Of a stretch of 64,000 nt of DNA, positions 39,741-49,918 are shown one piece after another (the stretch's first letter is position 1; each line of letters starts with the position of its first letter). The stretch spans positions 11,059,915 through 11,123,914 of the forward strand of contig CM067315.1 in the NCBI GenBank assembly GCA_034231615.1, read 5' to 3'. The notes beneath the pieces were generated by a model, which was given only the letters and a program-made list of their open reading frames with translations, did not search any database and was not told the DNA's origin. Source of the stretch: Meghimatium bilineatum (taxonomy: Eukaryota > Mollusca > Gastropoda > Stylommatophora > Philomycidae). The translations under genes and the position numbers were made by a program.

Positions 39741-40008
39741 AGAACAGTGGAAACAGCATTTTTCTCCATGGGACCTAGTTGGCCTATCAGCGGAGCCTTA
39801 CCTTCTATATCCAACACATTACACTGGAGAACCATATTACATATCCGACACTGAAGATTCAATCATCATTGACAAGGGTCATGCTCGTAAAGGTGCTGCA
39901 GACAGTGAACTGATGGTAGACACAAACATAGCAAGACCTGATGAGACAGAAACACAGATTGACGGTGTTATAAAGCTGGAAGGGCCAGTTGTCAAGGATG
40001 AGTTTTAA
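39741..40008 (+). CDS. COLGALT, last coding exon with KDEF C-terminus
   Basis: Exon of 268 coding bases from acceptor AG at 39740 to TAA at 40006-40008. The first base completes a Glu codon with the two bases carried from the 34349-34534 exon, giving HP-E-EQWKQHFSPWD. It continues with LSAEPYLLYPTHYTG and ISDTEDS, hallmarks of the GT25 C-terminus, then an acidic tail of about 45 residues. It ends VVKDEF. Vertebrate family members end in RDEL, an ER-retrieval signal. KDEF keeps the Lys-Asp-Glu core and puts Phe in place of Leu, so ER-lumen residence is likely but retrieval strength may differ. The reading frame is intact, so a working gene is likely. Confidence 0.93.
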
Positions 40009-40147
40009 TCAAGTATGGGAATAATTAATTAATCGCTGTGTAATTATGAGAATAGGCATATAGATGAACTCTATTACTAAGCTGGAACTTAGCTCGCTAA
40101 ATTAGATATGGGTTTTGTAGCAAGACAGTTAGATCTCCTTACCTACA
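40009..40147 (+). other. Probable start of the COLGALT 3' UTR
   Basis: AT-rich sequence after the stop codon. No AATAAA was found before the LINE fragment at 40148. The true polyadenylation site may lie within or beyond the LINE. Confidence 0.4.
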
Positions 40148-40395
40148 AGTAATCAATCAAGTGCCATGCCAATTGGTGTAGGTAATTATGCTTCTCCACA
40201 ACTTTCTGCCTCTTGTGTTGTTAAGTAATTCAATTGATGACTTCATTTTGTACCACACTGACAACCCATCCAGAAATTTATCTCTTTGTCTTCCTCTGTC
40301 TCTTCTCCCCTTGATCTTTCGAGTTGTTATTAAATGTTGAAGTTTTACTTTTCTCATCTCACGTCTAAGACCATCGGAAAACACATATGAAGTAG
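40148..40395 (-). mobile_element. LINE (non-LTR retrotransposon) 3' end, 5'-truncated
   Basis: A minus-strand open frame of 75 codons (40157-40384) has the typical C-terminal tail of LINE reverse transcriptase proteins: LITTRKIKGRRDRGRQRDKF, LDGLSVWYK, then LWRSIITYTNWHGT and stop. The stop TGA is fused to a TTGATTGATT tail at 40148-40157. The same HGT-stop-TTGAT ending recurs at 51323 and 54236, so this is one family with a very short 3' UTR. It lies in the probable COLGALT 3' UTR, antisense to the gene. Confidence 0.8.
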
Positions 40396-40833
40396 CAACA
40401 AAGATAATTTTTTAATTTTGGGACCGTCACAACATGAAGAACTATTAAAGGGTTGGGGGATTAGGAAGGCTGAAGGATAGAGGGATTACACTGCATGGAG
40501 TTTATTATCTGAATCCTGTATTATTTGTGTGTTTTATTTTCTGTTTTTTTTATCATGAACTATTTAAAATAGATTTATGTTTTCTGTAATATTGTTGATT
40601 TTTCTCTTGTTGTTCCAGCTGACCATTTATATTTCTTATTGTGACGTAATGTAGTTGAGTATAACTACATTAGCTGTCTAGTTTACAGAAAAGCTGCAAT
40701 ATGTATGCATTTAGGCCAGTACATTTATTTTTATGTCGCAATATTGTTGATATAGACATGCTATTTGCATCTCGAGCATTCTTCTGCAATCAATTATTAT
40801 ACATCCAGTTTGATATTGTTCACGGATGATAAT
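40396..40833. other. No gene seen
   Basis: AT-rich sequence with T-rich runs (TTTTATTTTCTGTTTTTTTT). No open frame above 60 codons and no repeat that I can place. Confidence 0.5.
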
Positions 40834-41780
40834 GATGACATAATCCCTTTAGCCGTGAACAGGTAGCTCTTTACACATGGTGATGATGCATCCCGTTATC
40901 TGTGAGCAGGTAGCTCTTGACACATGATGATGATGCATCCCGTTATCTGTGAGCAGGTAGCTCTTGACACATGATGATGATGCATCCCATTACCTGTGAG
41001 CAGGTAGCTCTTGACACATGATGATGATGCATCCCGTTACCTGTGAGCAGGTAGCTCTTGAATGTCCATAGCCTTTTTTGACATAAGCACAGGTTCTTCT
41101 CAGTTGTGTAACTGAGGTGCCTGCCAGACTCACGTAAGGTTGTCTCAAAGGTATGGATGGTTAGGGGGAGTTTAGAGATGCATATGTTTTGTCCCCAAAG
41201 GGAGGCATTCCACTGTGGCAGTATCTTAGGATTATCACATCCTACTAGGAGCACAGTACACACATCTGAGCCAACAATCTCATCATTCTTCTGTCAGATT
41301 TGTTGACACATCCGCAGTGATGCACATCAAGTATTCCTCTGCCACAACTGGACAATGGTGCAATGTCTGCTAGTCGGTAGCTCTTCAGCATCCATGATCA
41401 AAGATTATTTGATAGAAAACAAAAGTAATAAATTGAAACAAGATGATATTTTTTCACTCGTGACAGATTTTCAAAATACTCCCCCCCCCCCCCAACTTTC
41501 CTTAGTAACCTATTACAACATTCCTGGAAAGAAGACGGTATCCTTATTCTTTGTACCCGGAACCAGCAGTCCAGGCCCAAGTTACTATATGGGCGATTGG
41601 TCCTGTATAGAATAGTTTGTTTTAGGTTGCCATGAGTCTCCCACAGTTTGTTCTGTAGAGATATTCCTGTGGACCAGGATATTGCTCTGTCAAAAAATTC
41701 TCTGGGGCAATACTGTAGTATATATTCTTGGTAGGTGTTGTTATTCTGCACATGTTGGTTGCAGAGTCGCTAATACCGAT
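40834..41780 (+). repeat. Dispersed repeat D, copy 2
   Basis: Colinear with 45755-46880: AATCCCTTTAG, CAGGTAGCT tandem, GTAACTGAGGTG, GGCATTCCACTGTGGCAGTAT, TCAGATTTGTTGACACATCC, GTGCAATGTCTGCT, a C14 tract and CCCAACTTTCCTTAG. It carries a 47-bp minisatellite near its start. The small open frames on both strands here (86-117 codons) are not conserved in the other copies. Confidence 0.6.
40860..41058 (+). repeat. 47-bp minisatellite, about 4 copies
   Basis: GGTAGCTCTTGACACATGAT recurs at 40862, 40909, 40956 and 41003, exactly 47 bp apart, each followed by GATGATGCATCCCGTTANCT. It lies within repeat D copy 2. Confidence 0.92.
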
Positions 41781-42720
41781 TCGGGGTAAGTGTGCTTTTA
41801 GATGGCAATGTTCCATTCTCAGTCGAAATACCCTGACTTGTTCCTGTCAGTTGAATTTGTTCATGCTGTCTTGCTCGGGGCTGTAGTTTCCATTTAGTTC
41901 TCTCCACTAAAGTCTCATAGATTATTTTAGCGGAGACTCTACTTCCCTGAAATTTTGAAGTACGTGGGATTGAGGGAGATTATCTGCTATTTTTGACAAT
42001 TCGTCTTTGCTTTCAGGCATTCATTTAGCATCTAATTATTCTTTATATTTGTACAATATCTTTACTTTTTCTAAATACTCTATTTAGCTGAAAGGGAAAA
42101 TAGCTGTGTTTGAATTTCTAAACCACCACCCCATACTTCCTTATTTACAGATCTGGTGCTATGCCATTATTGGAGCTAGTTTTCAAGTAGTAATGTTAAA
42201 GTTAACCATAGCATTTATTAAATGCCGTAGGGGTGTAAGATGTTAATGACCTCACATTTCAGTGGCACTGCTATATGAGGGTGGTAGCCATCTCCTCTCC
42301 CTCACAGTCTTTACTTCCTGGATTAATCCGGTACCCAATTAAGGCTGGGTTGACCCGGGAGCCTTTGTGATCTGAAAAATGTTTCCACCTCAAACTGGGG
42401 AATGAAACCAAGACCACTCATATGCGAAACCAGCCCGCTATCCACTTCCCTGCCCAGCTCCCTGTATTTTTCAAGTACATGTTTTATCCGAAGATTAAGA
42501 TTGTGAACTTCAGCCCATGTTTTATCCTAAGATTAAGATTGTGAACTTCAGCCCATGTTTTATCTTAGGGTTAATTTGCTTCTCACTTATATTGTTGACT
42601 GGAATTTCTCTGTGTAATGTTGTTCTATTAGTTTGCAGTACAGCTGAAATATTTGTACTTTCAACTTGGCATATCCATTTTTCTGCATGTCCCCAATATA
42701 TATCATTGTCTTCCTCTCAC
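41781..42720. other. No gene seen; short 42-bp tandem duplication
   Basis: Unique-looking sequence. At 42479-42570 about 2.3 copies of a 42-bp unit are present (CATGTTTTATCCTAAGATTA and following). Open frames (103 codons at 42517) overlap this duplication and the neighbouring SINE and show no recognisable domain. Confidence 0.5.
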
Positions 42721-43105
42721 TGGTGTGTTGTCTGGGCACGAAAGGGGAGCAAAGACAACACTTACCTGCCATGTAGTAAGTGGCAACTAAGGAGGTTTGT
42801 GGGTGTTATTGACATTTCCAAACCATAGGTCATTGTGACTCTTCTTCTTCAGCGTCCATTCTCAAACTTCTGCTGAATCTCTCTTGTAGCAAGACAATGG
42901 TACTACTAGATTTCCAGCAGGACGTAATCCAGAGAAAGGAAATTCATTGTGTCCCCATTTTATTTGCATCAGTGGCCCGACTCAAAAGTAAATCAACCAT
43001 GCTCAATCTGGATCTTTCAGGTCGAAAGGTACAGATATTGCAGTCATGCTGTAAGCCAAAACAACAGAATCTATTCTCCAGACTACTTCTAGATAACCAT
43101 CAGGA
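42721..43105 (+). mobile_element. SINE family B interrupted by a SINE A
   Basis: The B head (GTGTTGTCTGGGCACGAAAG, then CAACTAAGGAGGTTTGTGGG) runs to about 42840. It resumes at about 42975 (CAACCATGCTCAATCTGGAT, CAGGTCGAAAGGTACAGATA, GACTACTTCTAGATAACCAT) and ends near 43105. A minus-strand SINE A occupies 42841-42975. The B copy is therefore the older one. Confidence 0.7.
42841..42975 (-). mobile_element. SINE family A nested in SINE B
   Basis: Tail CTTCTTCTTCAGCGTCCATT at the left, then GCTGAATCTCTCTTGTAGCA, CTACTAGATTTCCAGCAGGA and TTTATTTGCATCAGTGGCCC. The right edge is blurred by short shared sequence (GACTC). Confidence 0.65.
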
Positions 43106-43258
43106 GTTTTGGGGACATTCATTCTCAAACTCTATCACTTTATCTCTTGTGTAGCAGAACACTGGTCTTACTAGATTTCCAGCAGGATGTAATCTAGAGA
43201 ACACAAATACATTGTGTCGCAATTATATTTGCGCCAATACATCCGACTTCGGCGTTAG
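43106..43258 (-). mobile_element. SINE family A copy
   Basis: GACATTCATTCTCAAACTCT, TCTTGTGTAGCAGAACACTG, GATTTCCAGCAGGATGTAAT and CATCCGACTTCGGCG are in order. The GAA tail is eroded. Confidence 0.65.
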
Positions 43259-44275
43259 TAACTAATACATTCATTATTTTTACTACTTTGACTGAACAGT
43301 AAATGTCTGTAACTGTATTGATAGTATAGTAAGCAAAGGGTGTGATTTTTCTACACTCGTCCGAATGATGGAGGACAGGTGTATGGAGGGCTTTGAAGGG
43401 CTTTTTGTGATAGGGGTGTTGGGAGAGCTTTTTGTGATAGGGTGTTAGGAGGACTTTTTATGATAGGGTGTTAGGAGGGATTTTTGTAATAGGGTTTTTT
43501 GGTCTGCTTTTTTTTCTAACATCGCCAGAGTGGAATCCCTACAACCCTGATAGTTTATGGGTCATTATTATTATACGCCAGACGTACGAAAGAACTGATT
43601 CTCATACTTGTTGTCATAGCCACAGACACACCACAGCGTTTTAGAATGAATGCAGATGAAGAACTTTACATCAGCGATGTTGTCATTTGTTTTTGTATTA
43701 TAAATATGTTTTTTCACTGAATGATTTTTCATATTATGTGATACTAATTGGTGCTAATTAGTCATGTACAGAGCTGCAGATTATGTAATATATTTTCACA
43801 AACATATATTTTGATATTAATTGGTGCTATTTAGTTGTGTACAGAGCTGCAGACTAAACAATATATTCATATTTGATATATCAACATTTAAATATATTTG
43901 TACTTCACTAATGAAGATAGAAATCTTTTGAGCAGACATCAAATATTTTTTTATTGTAGGAGTGTACAAACAATTCATTATGATTTTTGGAGCTTTCCCT
44001 GAATGCGTGCCTACCAAAATATTTTTATTATTTCTCTTGGTTATGTTTGTCAGATAATGGGTATTTATTAGCCCAAATGCTAACCCTAACTCATACAACT
44101 CTCCTAACCACACATACGATCATCTTAAATAAATAAATATTTAAGTTAATAAACATAGATAAACAAATTTATAAAAATAATCAGGGAAATAATCAAAATA
44201 CAATTTTATTGGGTAGGCACGCACTCGGGGACAGATCCTGATTGTTTCTAAAATAAATCCTCAATATTTTATCTT
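43259..44275. other. No gene; short tandem repeats
   Basis: At 43390-43495 about four copies of a 31-33 bp unit (GGCTTTTTGTGATAGGGGTG-like) form a small array. At 43735-43860 an imperfect pair (TGATACTAATTGGTGCTAAT and TGATATTAATTGGTGCTATT, each followed by GTGTACAGAGCTGCAGA-like sequence) is a diverged duplication. The minus-strand open frame at 43817-44113 (98 codons) has no recognisable features and I do not call it. Confidence 0.5.
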
Positions 44276-44775
44276 CAGCATTTTTTTAATCAAACTTCCA
44301 CTGGATCTCTCTTGTATCAGGACAATGGATGGTCCTAGATTTTATCTCTCTTGTAGCAGGACAATGGATGGTCTTAGATATTATCTCTATTGTTGCAGGA
44401 CAATGGATGGTCCTAGATTTTATCTCTCTTTTAGCAGGACAATGGATGGTCCTAGATTTTATCTTTCTTGTAGCAGGACAATGGATGGTCCTATATTTTA
44501 TCTCTCTTGTAGCAGGACATTGGATGGTCTTAGATTTTATCTCTCTTGTAGCAGGACAATGGATGGTCCTAGATTTTATCTCTCTTGTAGCAGGACAATG
44601 GATGGTCCTAGATTTTATCTCTCTTGTAGCAGGACAATGGTCTAAGATTTTATATCTCTTGTAGCAGGACAATGGTCCTAGATTTTCAACAGGATGTAGT
44701 CTAGAGAATGGAAATGCGTTGTGCCGGTGTTTTATTTGTACCAATGGCCCAACACATTTGTCTCAGTGCTCTATA
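44276..44775 (-). mobile_element. SINE family A with internal tandem expansion
   Basis: Both ends of a SINE A are present: TCTTCAGCATTTTTTTAATC, CTTCCACTGGATCTCTC at the left and CAGGATGTAGTCTAGAGAAT to CCAATGGCCCAACACATTTG at the right. Between them, the CTTGTAGCAGGACAATGG region is expanded into a 39-bp tandem array. Confidence 0.8.
44300..44690 (+). repeat. 39-bp minisatellite born inside a SINE, about 9 copies
   Basis: TCTCTTGTAGCAGGACAATG, GATGGTCCTAGATTTTATC repeats with an exact 39-bp step (for example 44322, 44361). The last two units lack the extra GGAT. The unit is the SINE A internal segment plus a few bases. All frames stay open because 39 is divisible by three, giving spurious frames of 106-152 codons. 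Confidence 0.93.
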
Positions 44776-45121
44776 TTATACTATCCATGTACTAAGGGAA
44801 ATTTTCAGCACATTGTGTGGTTTCCTGATGATTTATCTCTACAAATTTTGCTGTGTCAAATATTTGCTTTATAACAGTAATTAACAGAATGCCAATCTAC
44901 ATACTTTGAAAGTCTATGAATGACCAGTGTTGCCGTGTGATTCGTTCTTTAGTTTCTTCTAACCTCTTGGATATCACAGGGATCTCTTCCCTGCACATGA
45001 TAGTACTGGTGGTAATGACAGAACAGTTCGACTTGCTTAAAACGTGTCGAGTGTGAATGATCTTTATGAAGGGAAATTGAAGTGTAAAATAATGACTTTG
45101 TAACAGGACTTTAAAAAAAGT
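44776..45121. other. No gene seen
   Basis: Unique-looking sequence. The minus-strand open frame 44897-45358 overlaps the neighbouring SINE and a local duplication (GATATCNNTAGTTTCTTCCAACCTCTTGG near 44945 and 45340) and is not conserved. Confidence 0.45.
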
Positions 45122-45282
45122 CCCACCAAAGATGGATGTGTCGAGCCATTGCGGAAAAATAACAGCGACATAATTTATTTCCATTTTCTGGACTACACCC
45201 TGCTGGAAATATAAGACTATTGTCCTGCTACAAGAGAGAACCAGCGGGAGTTTGAGAATGAACGCTGAAGAGGATGAAGTAA
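45122..45282 (+). mobile_element. SINE family A copy
   Basis: GATGGATGTGTCGAGCCATT, GACATAATTTATTTCCATTT, CCTGCTGGAAATATAAGACT, GTCCTGCTACAAGAGAGAAC and GAATGAACGCTGAAGAGGAT in order. Complete but diverged. Confidence 0.7.
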
Positions 45283-45364
45283 AGAATGTGTACATGCATT
45301 GAGAGATTATAAATGGCTGATGCTGCTGTGAGTCATTGATATCTCTAGTTTCTTCCAACCTCTT

Positions 45365-45512
45365 GGGTAGGGTATCTCATGGATATACTTCCCCAGACAT
45401 GATAAGCTCATCCATCCCCCTGGGTATCTCATGGATACACTTCCCCAGACATGATAAGCTCATCCATCCCCCTGGGTATCTCATGGATACACTTCCTCGG
45501 TCGTGAGGGCAT
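45365..45512 (+). repeat. 52-bp tandem repeat, about 2.7 copies
   Basis: GGGTATCTCATGGATACACT, TCCCCAGACATGATAAGCTC, ATCCATCCCCCT repeats. Two full units and a partial third that ends in TTCCTCGG. Confidence 0.9.
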
Positions 45513-45782
45513 TTGATGGCTGGTCACATTCTATAGAAAGTCATATTGGCTCAGAAGTCATACTGAAGTGGGATGAAAATATCAGATATCACAGCTAAGA
45601 TATACATTTTGACAATTTATTCCATTATCCGGAGTGTACCCTGGTGATCTTCAGGAGTAAAGAGTCAAAGCAGAAGAGGAGTTCAGTATCACCCTCTGCC
45701 TTATTGAACAATATTTCCATGAGTTAAATGTTTTTTCCAACTGACTAATCTCATTCATTAAAGATGATGATGAAATAATCCC

Positions 45783-45906
45783 TTTAGATGTACGCAGGTA
45801 GCTTTAGATGTACGCAGGTAGCTTTAGATGTACGCAGGTAGCTTTAGATTTACACAGGTAGCTTTAGATGTACGCAGGTAGCTTTAGATGTATGCAGGTA
45901 GCTTTC
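45783..45906 (+). repeat. 20-bp minisatellite, 6 copies
   Basis: TTTAGATGTACGCAGGTAGC repeated six times with a 20-bp step and few variants (one ATTTACACAGG, one ATGTATGCAGG). Confidence 0.95.
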
Positions 45907-45984
45907 AACAGTTCTTCTAGAAAAACCACATGTCCTCATCGGTTGAGTAACTGAGGTGATACACAAATTCGCATAAGATTTACT

Positions 45985-46145
45985 GTTTCTTCTTCTTCAG
46001 CATTTATTCTCAAACTCCCATTGGATCTCTCTTATAGCAGGACAATGGTTAAACTAGATTTCCAGCAGGATGTAGTCCAGAAAATGGAAATATGTTGTGT
46101 ACCCGTTTTATTTCCACCAATGGCCCAACACATCCATCCTCTGCA
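45985..46145 (-). mobile_element. SINE family A nested in repeat D copy 3
   Basis: Tail at the left (TTCTTCTTCTTCAGCATTTA), then CCCATTGGATCTCTCTTATA, CTAGATTTCCAGCAGGATGT and CCAATGGCCCAACACATCCA. The D sequence continues on both sides. Confidence 0.75.
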
Positions 46146-46335
46146 GTATTTGCCATTTCAAAATTTATGGTTGTCTTAGGGAGTTTTATGGATACATGTT
46201 TAGTCCCTGAATGGAGACATTCCAGTGTGGCAATATCCCAGTATCATCACATCGTTCTAGGAGGGCAGAATTATATGTCTGGGCCAACTAGTTCATCCAT
46301 TCTTCTATCAGATCTGTTGACCCATCTGCAGTGAT

Positions 46336-46530
46336 GCCACCTAGTCTTCCCCGCCATGTGGGATTGTACCACCTAGTCTTCTCCGCCATGTGGGATTGTA
46401 CCACCTAGTCTTCCCCGCCATGTGGGATTGTACCACCTAGTCTTCCCCGCCATGTGGGATTGTACCACCTAGTCTTCCCCGCCATGTGGGATTGTACCAC
46501 CTAGTCTTCCCCGCCATGTGGGATTGTGCC
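46336..46530 (+). repeat. 32-bp minisatellite, 6 copies
   Basis: CCACCTAGTCTTCCCCGCCA, TGTGGGATTGTA with an exact 32-bp step (46337, 46369 and on). Nearly identical units point to recent expansion. Confidence 0.95.
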
Positions 46531-46892
46531 ACAAAGGTGCAATGTTTACTGCATCTCTTCATCATCTATGATGATTTGTCACAGGTTGTCATCCTCGAGA
46601 CAAGACATGCAGCAGCAATGATGATTTTTCACGTCATCCCATCCCCCCCAACTTTCTTGTCATCTCTCTATGACATGCCTGAAAAGAAAAGGTCCTATTC
46701 TGTGCTCCTTGAGCTAGAAGTCTAGGCCAGGGTTATCACACAAATAAAACCATGAAGGAGTATGAGGTTGCCTAGATTCTTCCTGTGCCGGGTGGTGAAG
46801 TTTTGCTTTCATCTCCTGAATGGTGTTTCTCGTAGCATTTTTTAAGGGAAGTTTTCCAGGACTTTTTCAAGTCCCAGATGAATCTTTTACTC

Positions 46893-46976
46893 TTCATCAG
46901 CTGTTATTCTCAAACTCCCACTGGATCTCTCTTGTAGAGGAACAATGGTCCTACCAGATTTCCAGCAGGATGTAGT
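46893..46976 (-). mobile_element. SINE family A, 5'-truncated
   Basis: Tail-side half only: CTCTTCATCAGCTGTTATTC, CACTGGATCTCTCTTGTAGA, CCAGATTTCCAGCAGGATGT. Confidence 0.65.
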
Positions 46977-47139
46977 CAATCATCGGCTGTGTCCCAGATG
47001 AGCGTGGTAATGTGTCATTAGCTAGACAGTATTCTACTCCAGCAGAAATCTCAACAGTTCAAGCATGGATCATATAGGCATAGATCTCAGCATGGAGATA
47101 CTGGTCTCAACAGACTTCATCACAGTGAACACCAATGTT

Positions 47140-47402
47140 TTCTCTTGATCCTAAAAGAGGAGCAAAGAATAGCAACACTACCTTCCATGCCTGTCATAAG
47201 ATTCAACTATGGAGGTCATGGGGTGAAGTTGGCTTTTCCATTCCATATAGGGTCAAAGTAACTCAGAAGCCATGCTTAAGTCAGATGTGTCAAGTCAAAA
47301 GAAGCAGAAATCGGATCAAAACTACAAACCATGACACAATGCATTCTATATTTCGGACTTCATCCTGCTTATCTGCAGAAATTTGATAACAAATGCAGAA
47401 GT
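47140..47402 (+). mobile_element. SINE family B copy
   Basis: AGAGGAGCAAAGAATAGCAA, GGTCATGGGGTGAAGTTGGC, TAGGGTCAAAGTAACTCAGA, ACTTCATCCTGCTTATCTGC and a short AAATGCAGAAG end. Diverged. Confidence 0.65.
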
Positions 47403-47403
47403 T

Positions 47404-47805
47404 GACTCTTATGACATGCATAGAAGGTAAAAAGTGTTGCTATTCTTTGTTCCCATTTTGGGCCACAACAACAGTGTGGTGGATCGTTCAGACACAGATC
47501 TTCTTCGTTCTTTCTCAAACTCCTGCAGATTAGCAGAATGTAGTCCAGAGAAGGGAGTGCGTTGTGTCATGGTTTACAGCAATGCTGCAATATCTGTGCT
47601 TTTTGGCCTGACACATCCGGCTTTAGCATGGTTTTGGGCCATGCTGACCCTATATTGGATGGGACAGCCAACTCCATCCCATAACCTCCTTAGTCGACCC
47701 ATGACATGCATAGAATATAAACAGTGGTGCTATTCTTTGCTCCAATTTCGGGCCACAACAGCACACCACGTGTGCAATGGATCGTTCGGACACAGGTCTT
47801 AAGCA
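47404..47805 (-). mobile_element. SINE family B, head-duplicated copy
   Basis: A complete minus-strand B element (about 47500-47770, tail TCTTCTTCGTTC at the left) is bracketed by two copies of its own head region: 47404-47500 and 47698-47802. Each reads CTATTCTTTGNTCC, GGGCCACAACA, then GGATCGTTCNGACACAG. The second head is the element's own and the first is an extra partial B. The head sequence extends beyond the shorter copies elsewhere, so the full family is longer than 270 bp. Confidence 0.65.
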
Positions 47806-48115
47806 GAATTCATCGCTGCGAAGATTATGAAGTGGAGGTAAACAAGCCAAAGTTCAGCACCGTAACCACTTATTATGACATACGTACGTATGTAACATTG
47901 TTACTATTCTCTGCTCCTCTTTTGTATGTCCTTGTAACATATGGGTTTGTGAATCTCATTCATAATCACATGTATATTAGTTTCCAAACGATATATTTAT
48001 ATCTACCGCTATATGCCATTAAATACTTTTTTTTTTGTATACTCATGTTGCACAATATAATCTGCATGCATTGTTTGTGTCAGAATGAAATGTATATCAT
48101 TATTCTATGCTTTAT

Positions 48116-48285
48116 TTTGGTAATTCACAATGTTATATTGAAAAAAAATTTGGTCATTCAGAAAGTTATATTGTTAATTTTTTTGGTATTTCAGAATGTT
48201 ATATTGACAATGTTTTTGGTAATTCAGAATGTTATATTGCAAAAATTTTTTGGTAATTCGGAATGTTATATTGAAAAAATGATAA
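48116..48285 (+). repeat. 33-36 bp tandem repeat, 5 copies
   Basis: GGTAATTCAGAATGTTATAT, TGAAAAAATTTTT units with variable T and A runs. It accounts for the tail of the spurious 214-codon open frame 47724-48368. Confidence 0.88.
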
Positions 48286-48487
48286 AAACTGGAAGTATAT
48301 CCTGTATACAAGATACAATATATAAGACATTGTTATACAACTATTGTAGAATTTTTGGGCACCACTAATCTATGTCCATAAACCCATAATCTATCGAGAT
48401 TATAGGGGTACCGGATTGATAGCATCAACACACAGAGTCAGGATTATATTTTGAGCAAGTATTTTCTCTGTTTCGAATGAAACATTT

Positions 48488-48648
48488 CCCGCCGAAGACA
48501 GATATGTTGGGCCATTGGAGCAAATAAAACGGCAACACAACGCATTTCCATTCTCTGGACTACATCCAACTGGAAATCTTGTAGGATCATTGTCCTGTTA
48601 CAAGAGAAATCCAGTGGGAATTTGAGAATGAACGCTGAAGAAGAAGAA
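48488..48648 (+). mobile_element. SINE family A, complete, with 13-bp target duplication
   Basis: 161 bp, flanked by perfect GAATGAAACATTT (48475-48487 and 48649-48661). It begins CCCGCCGAAGACAGATATGT and ends GAACGCTGAAGAAGAAGAA-like. This copy defines both ends of the family: a head without an obvious promoter and a (GAA)n tail. Confidence 0.88.
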
Positions 48649-48758
48649 GAATGAAACATTTGAATATAGCTGATATTTTGAGCAAGTATTTTCTCTGTTC
48701 ATAATGAAACATTTGAATATAGCTGATATTTTGAGCAAGTATTTTCTCTGTTAATAAT

Positions 48759-49918
48759 GTTTGTTTGTTTGTTTTTCGTTCGCTCCATTGTAACCGTCAC
48801 GGATATCCGTGCGATTTCCGCCGGGAGCGTGATTATGTTGTGCCACCGTTATGCGCCTTGTAGGCCTAGCACATCTGATTTCGGCATGCCTTGACAATTC
48901 AGGTGGGCTACCCTTAGCCTGTGACAGCCTCTATATCTGTCTCCAGGCATGCGTAGTGGCGACTCTCCGCCCAGACGATTTTTGCTCTCGTCTGACTCGC
49001 ACGAGGTGTTCCACTGTCTATGAACTTGCCTCGTGTAATTGGACGTGCTGTGCCTGTGTCCATTGGGTACTGAACCGTTTCTCATCCGTGAGCCTGGTTC
49101 CTTAAGGGGAAGAACTCAACAGAGGAGTTGGACCCTAACTCTTTCGCCCTCTTGGCCGAGGTGTCATTCACCGACATCGTGTACCCCTTGTCCAAGTTCG
49201 AGTCTTACACCACGCGTTTGAGAGCAAGGCGTTCTCGAGCTGAGCGTCCTTGTCCCAATAGCGCCTGAGCCCATCATGTACTGAACCCTTTCTCTCTTCA
49301 AGTGTATTTCCGGTGTAGGAAAACCTGACAGTAGAGTTGAGCCAGGGCTAAATCGTTGTCCCTTTTGTGCCTGAGCCAATCGGGTATGGAACCCTTTCTC
49401 TTCGCGAGCATATTTCCGGTTTAGGAAGGCTCGACATTAGAGTTGGATTAGGTCTTCTTGCTTTACCAAACGCCAATGAATGGGTCTGGGTCTCTGCCTG
49501 TAAGGAATACAGGTAACTAGAAGCTCGTCTCGAGCTGATGGAGCTTGTAGTTCCCCTTTCTAGGGACTTTTGACTTTCTATTTGCAGTTCGTGCTGCCCT
49601 CTAGCAGTTCGCCCCCTAGCAGTTCGCGCTGCCCCTCCAATGTTCGGACTGGACTGACTAGCTTCACTGTATGTCGACAGTGTCGCTATATGTGGTGGTG
49701 CTGGTGGTGTCGGAGATATTGTCTGTCTCTTGTGCAGGCAAATCTCTTTCCATCTGCTACCTCCACATTCTCGGACACGATCCCCAAATGATTTGGCCAG
49801 AATCAGCTCGAGCTGCTGTATTTCTGTTTTGAGGGTGCACTGCGTGGAGGTACATTTGGAATCTTGGTTATCTGCTAACCCTGGGTCCGCCTAGAGCAAT
49901 GCGTTCCCTTTGCACCCC
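48759..49918 (-). mobile_element. VNTR-bearing retroposon, copy 3 (1160 bp)
   Basis: Begins GTTTGTTTGTTTGTTTTTCG and ends GCACCCC on the + strand; sense is minus. Flanked by TCTGTTAATAAT (48747-48758) and TCTGTTCATAAT (49919-49930), a 12-bp duplication with one mismatch. Relative to copy 1 it lacks one internal VNTR unit and about 75 bp near 49600. On its sense strand a frame without an early ATG is open from 49890 to a TAG at 49348-49350 (180 codons). Confidence 0.85.

Larger units (their letters stand above)
45755..46880 (+). repeat. Dispersed repeat D, copy 3
   Basis: Same block order as 40834-41780, with a SINE A (45985-46145) inserted in the middle and two separate minisatellites (20 bp and 32 bp). 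Shared blocks include AATAATCCCTTTAGATG, GAGACATTCCAGTGTGGCAA, CAGATCTGTTGACCCATCTG, GTGCAATGTTTACTGCATCT and GACATGCCTGAAAAGAAAAG. Confidence 0.6.

Noticed and set aside
44286..44744. 152-codon minus-strand frame with repeated CPATREIKSRTI-type peptide
   Set aside because: It is the 39-bp expansion within a SINE.
47724..48368. 214-codon frame that looks like a membrane protein
   Set aside because: It starts in a SINE B, and its hydrophobic half is T-rich DNA plus a 33-36 bp tandem repeat; no domain and no splice context.
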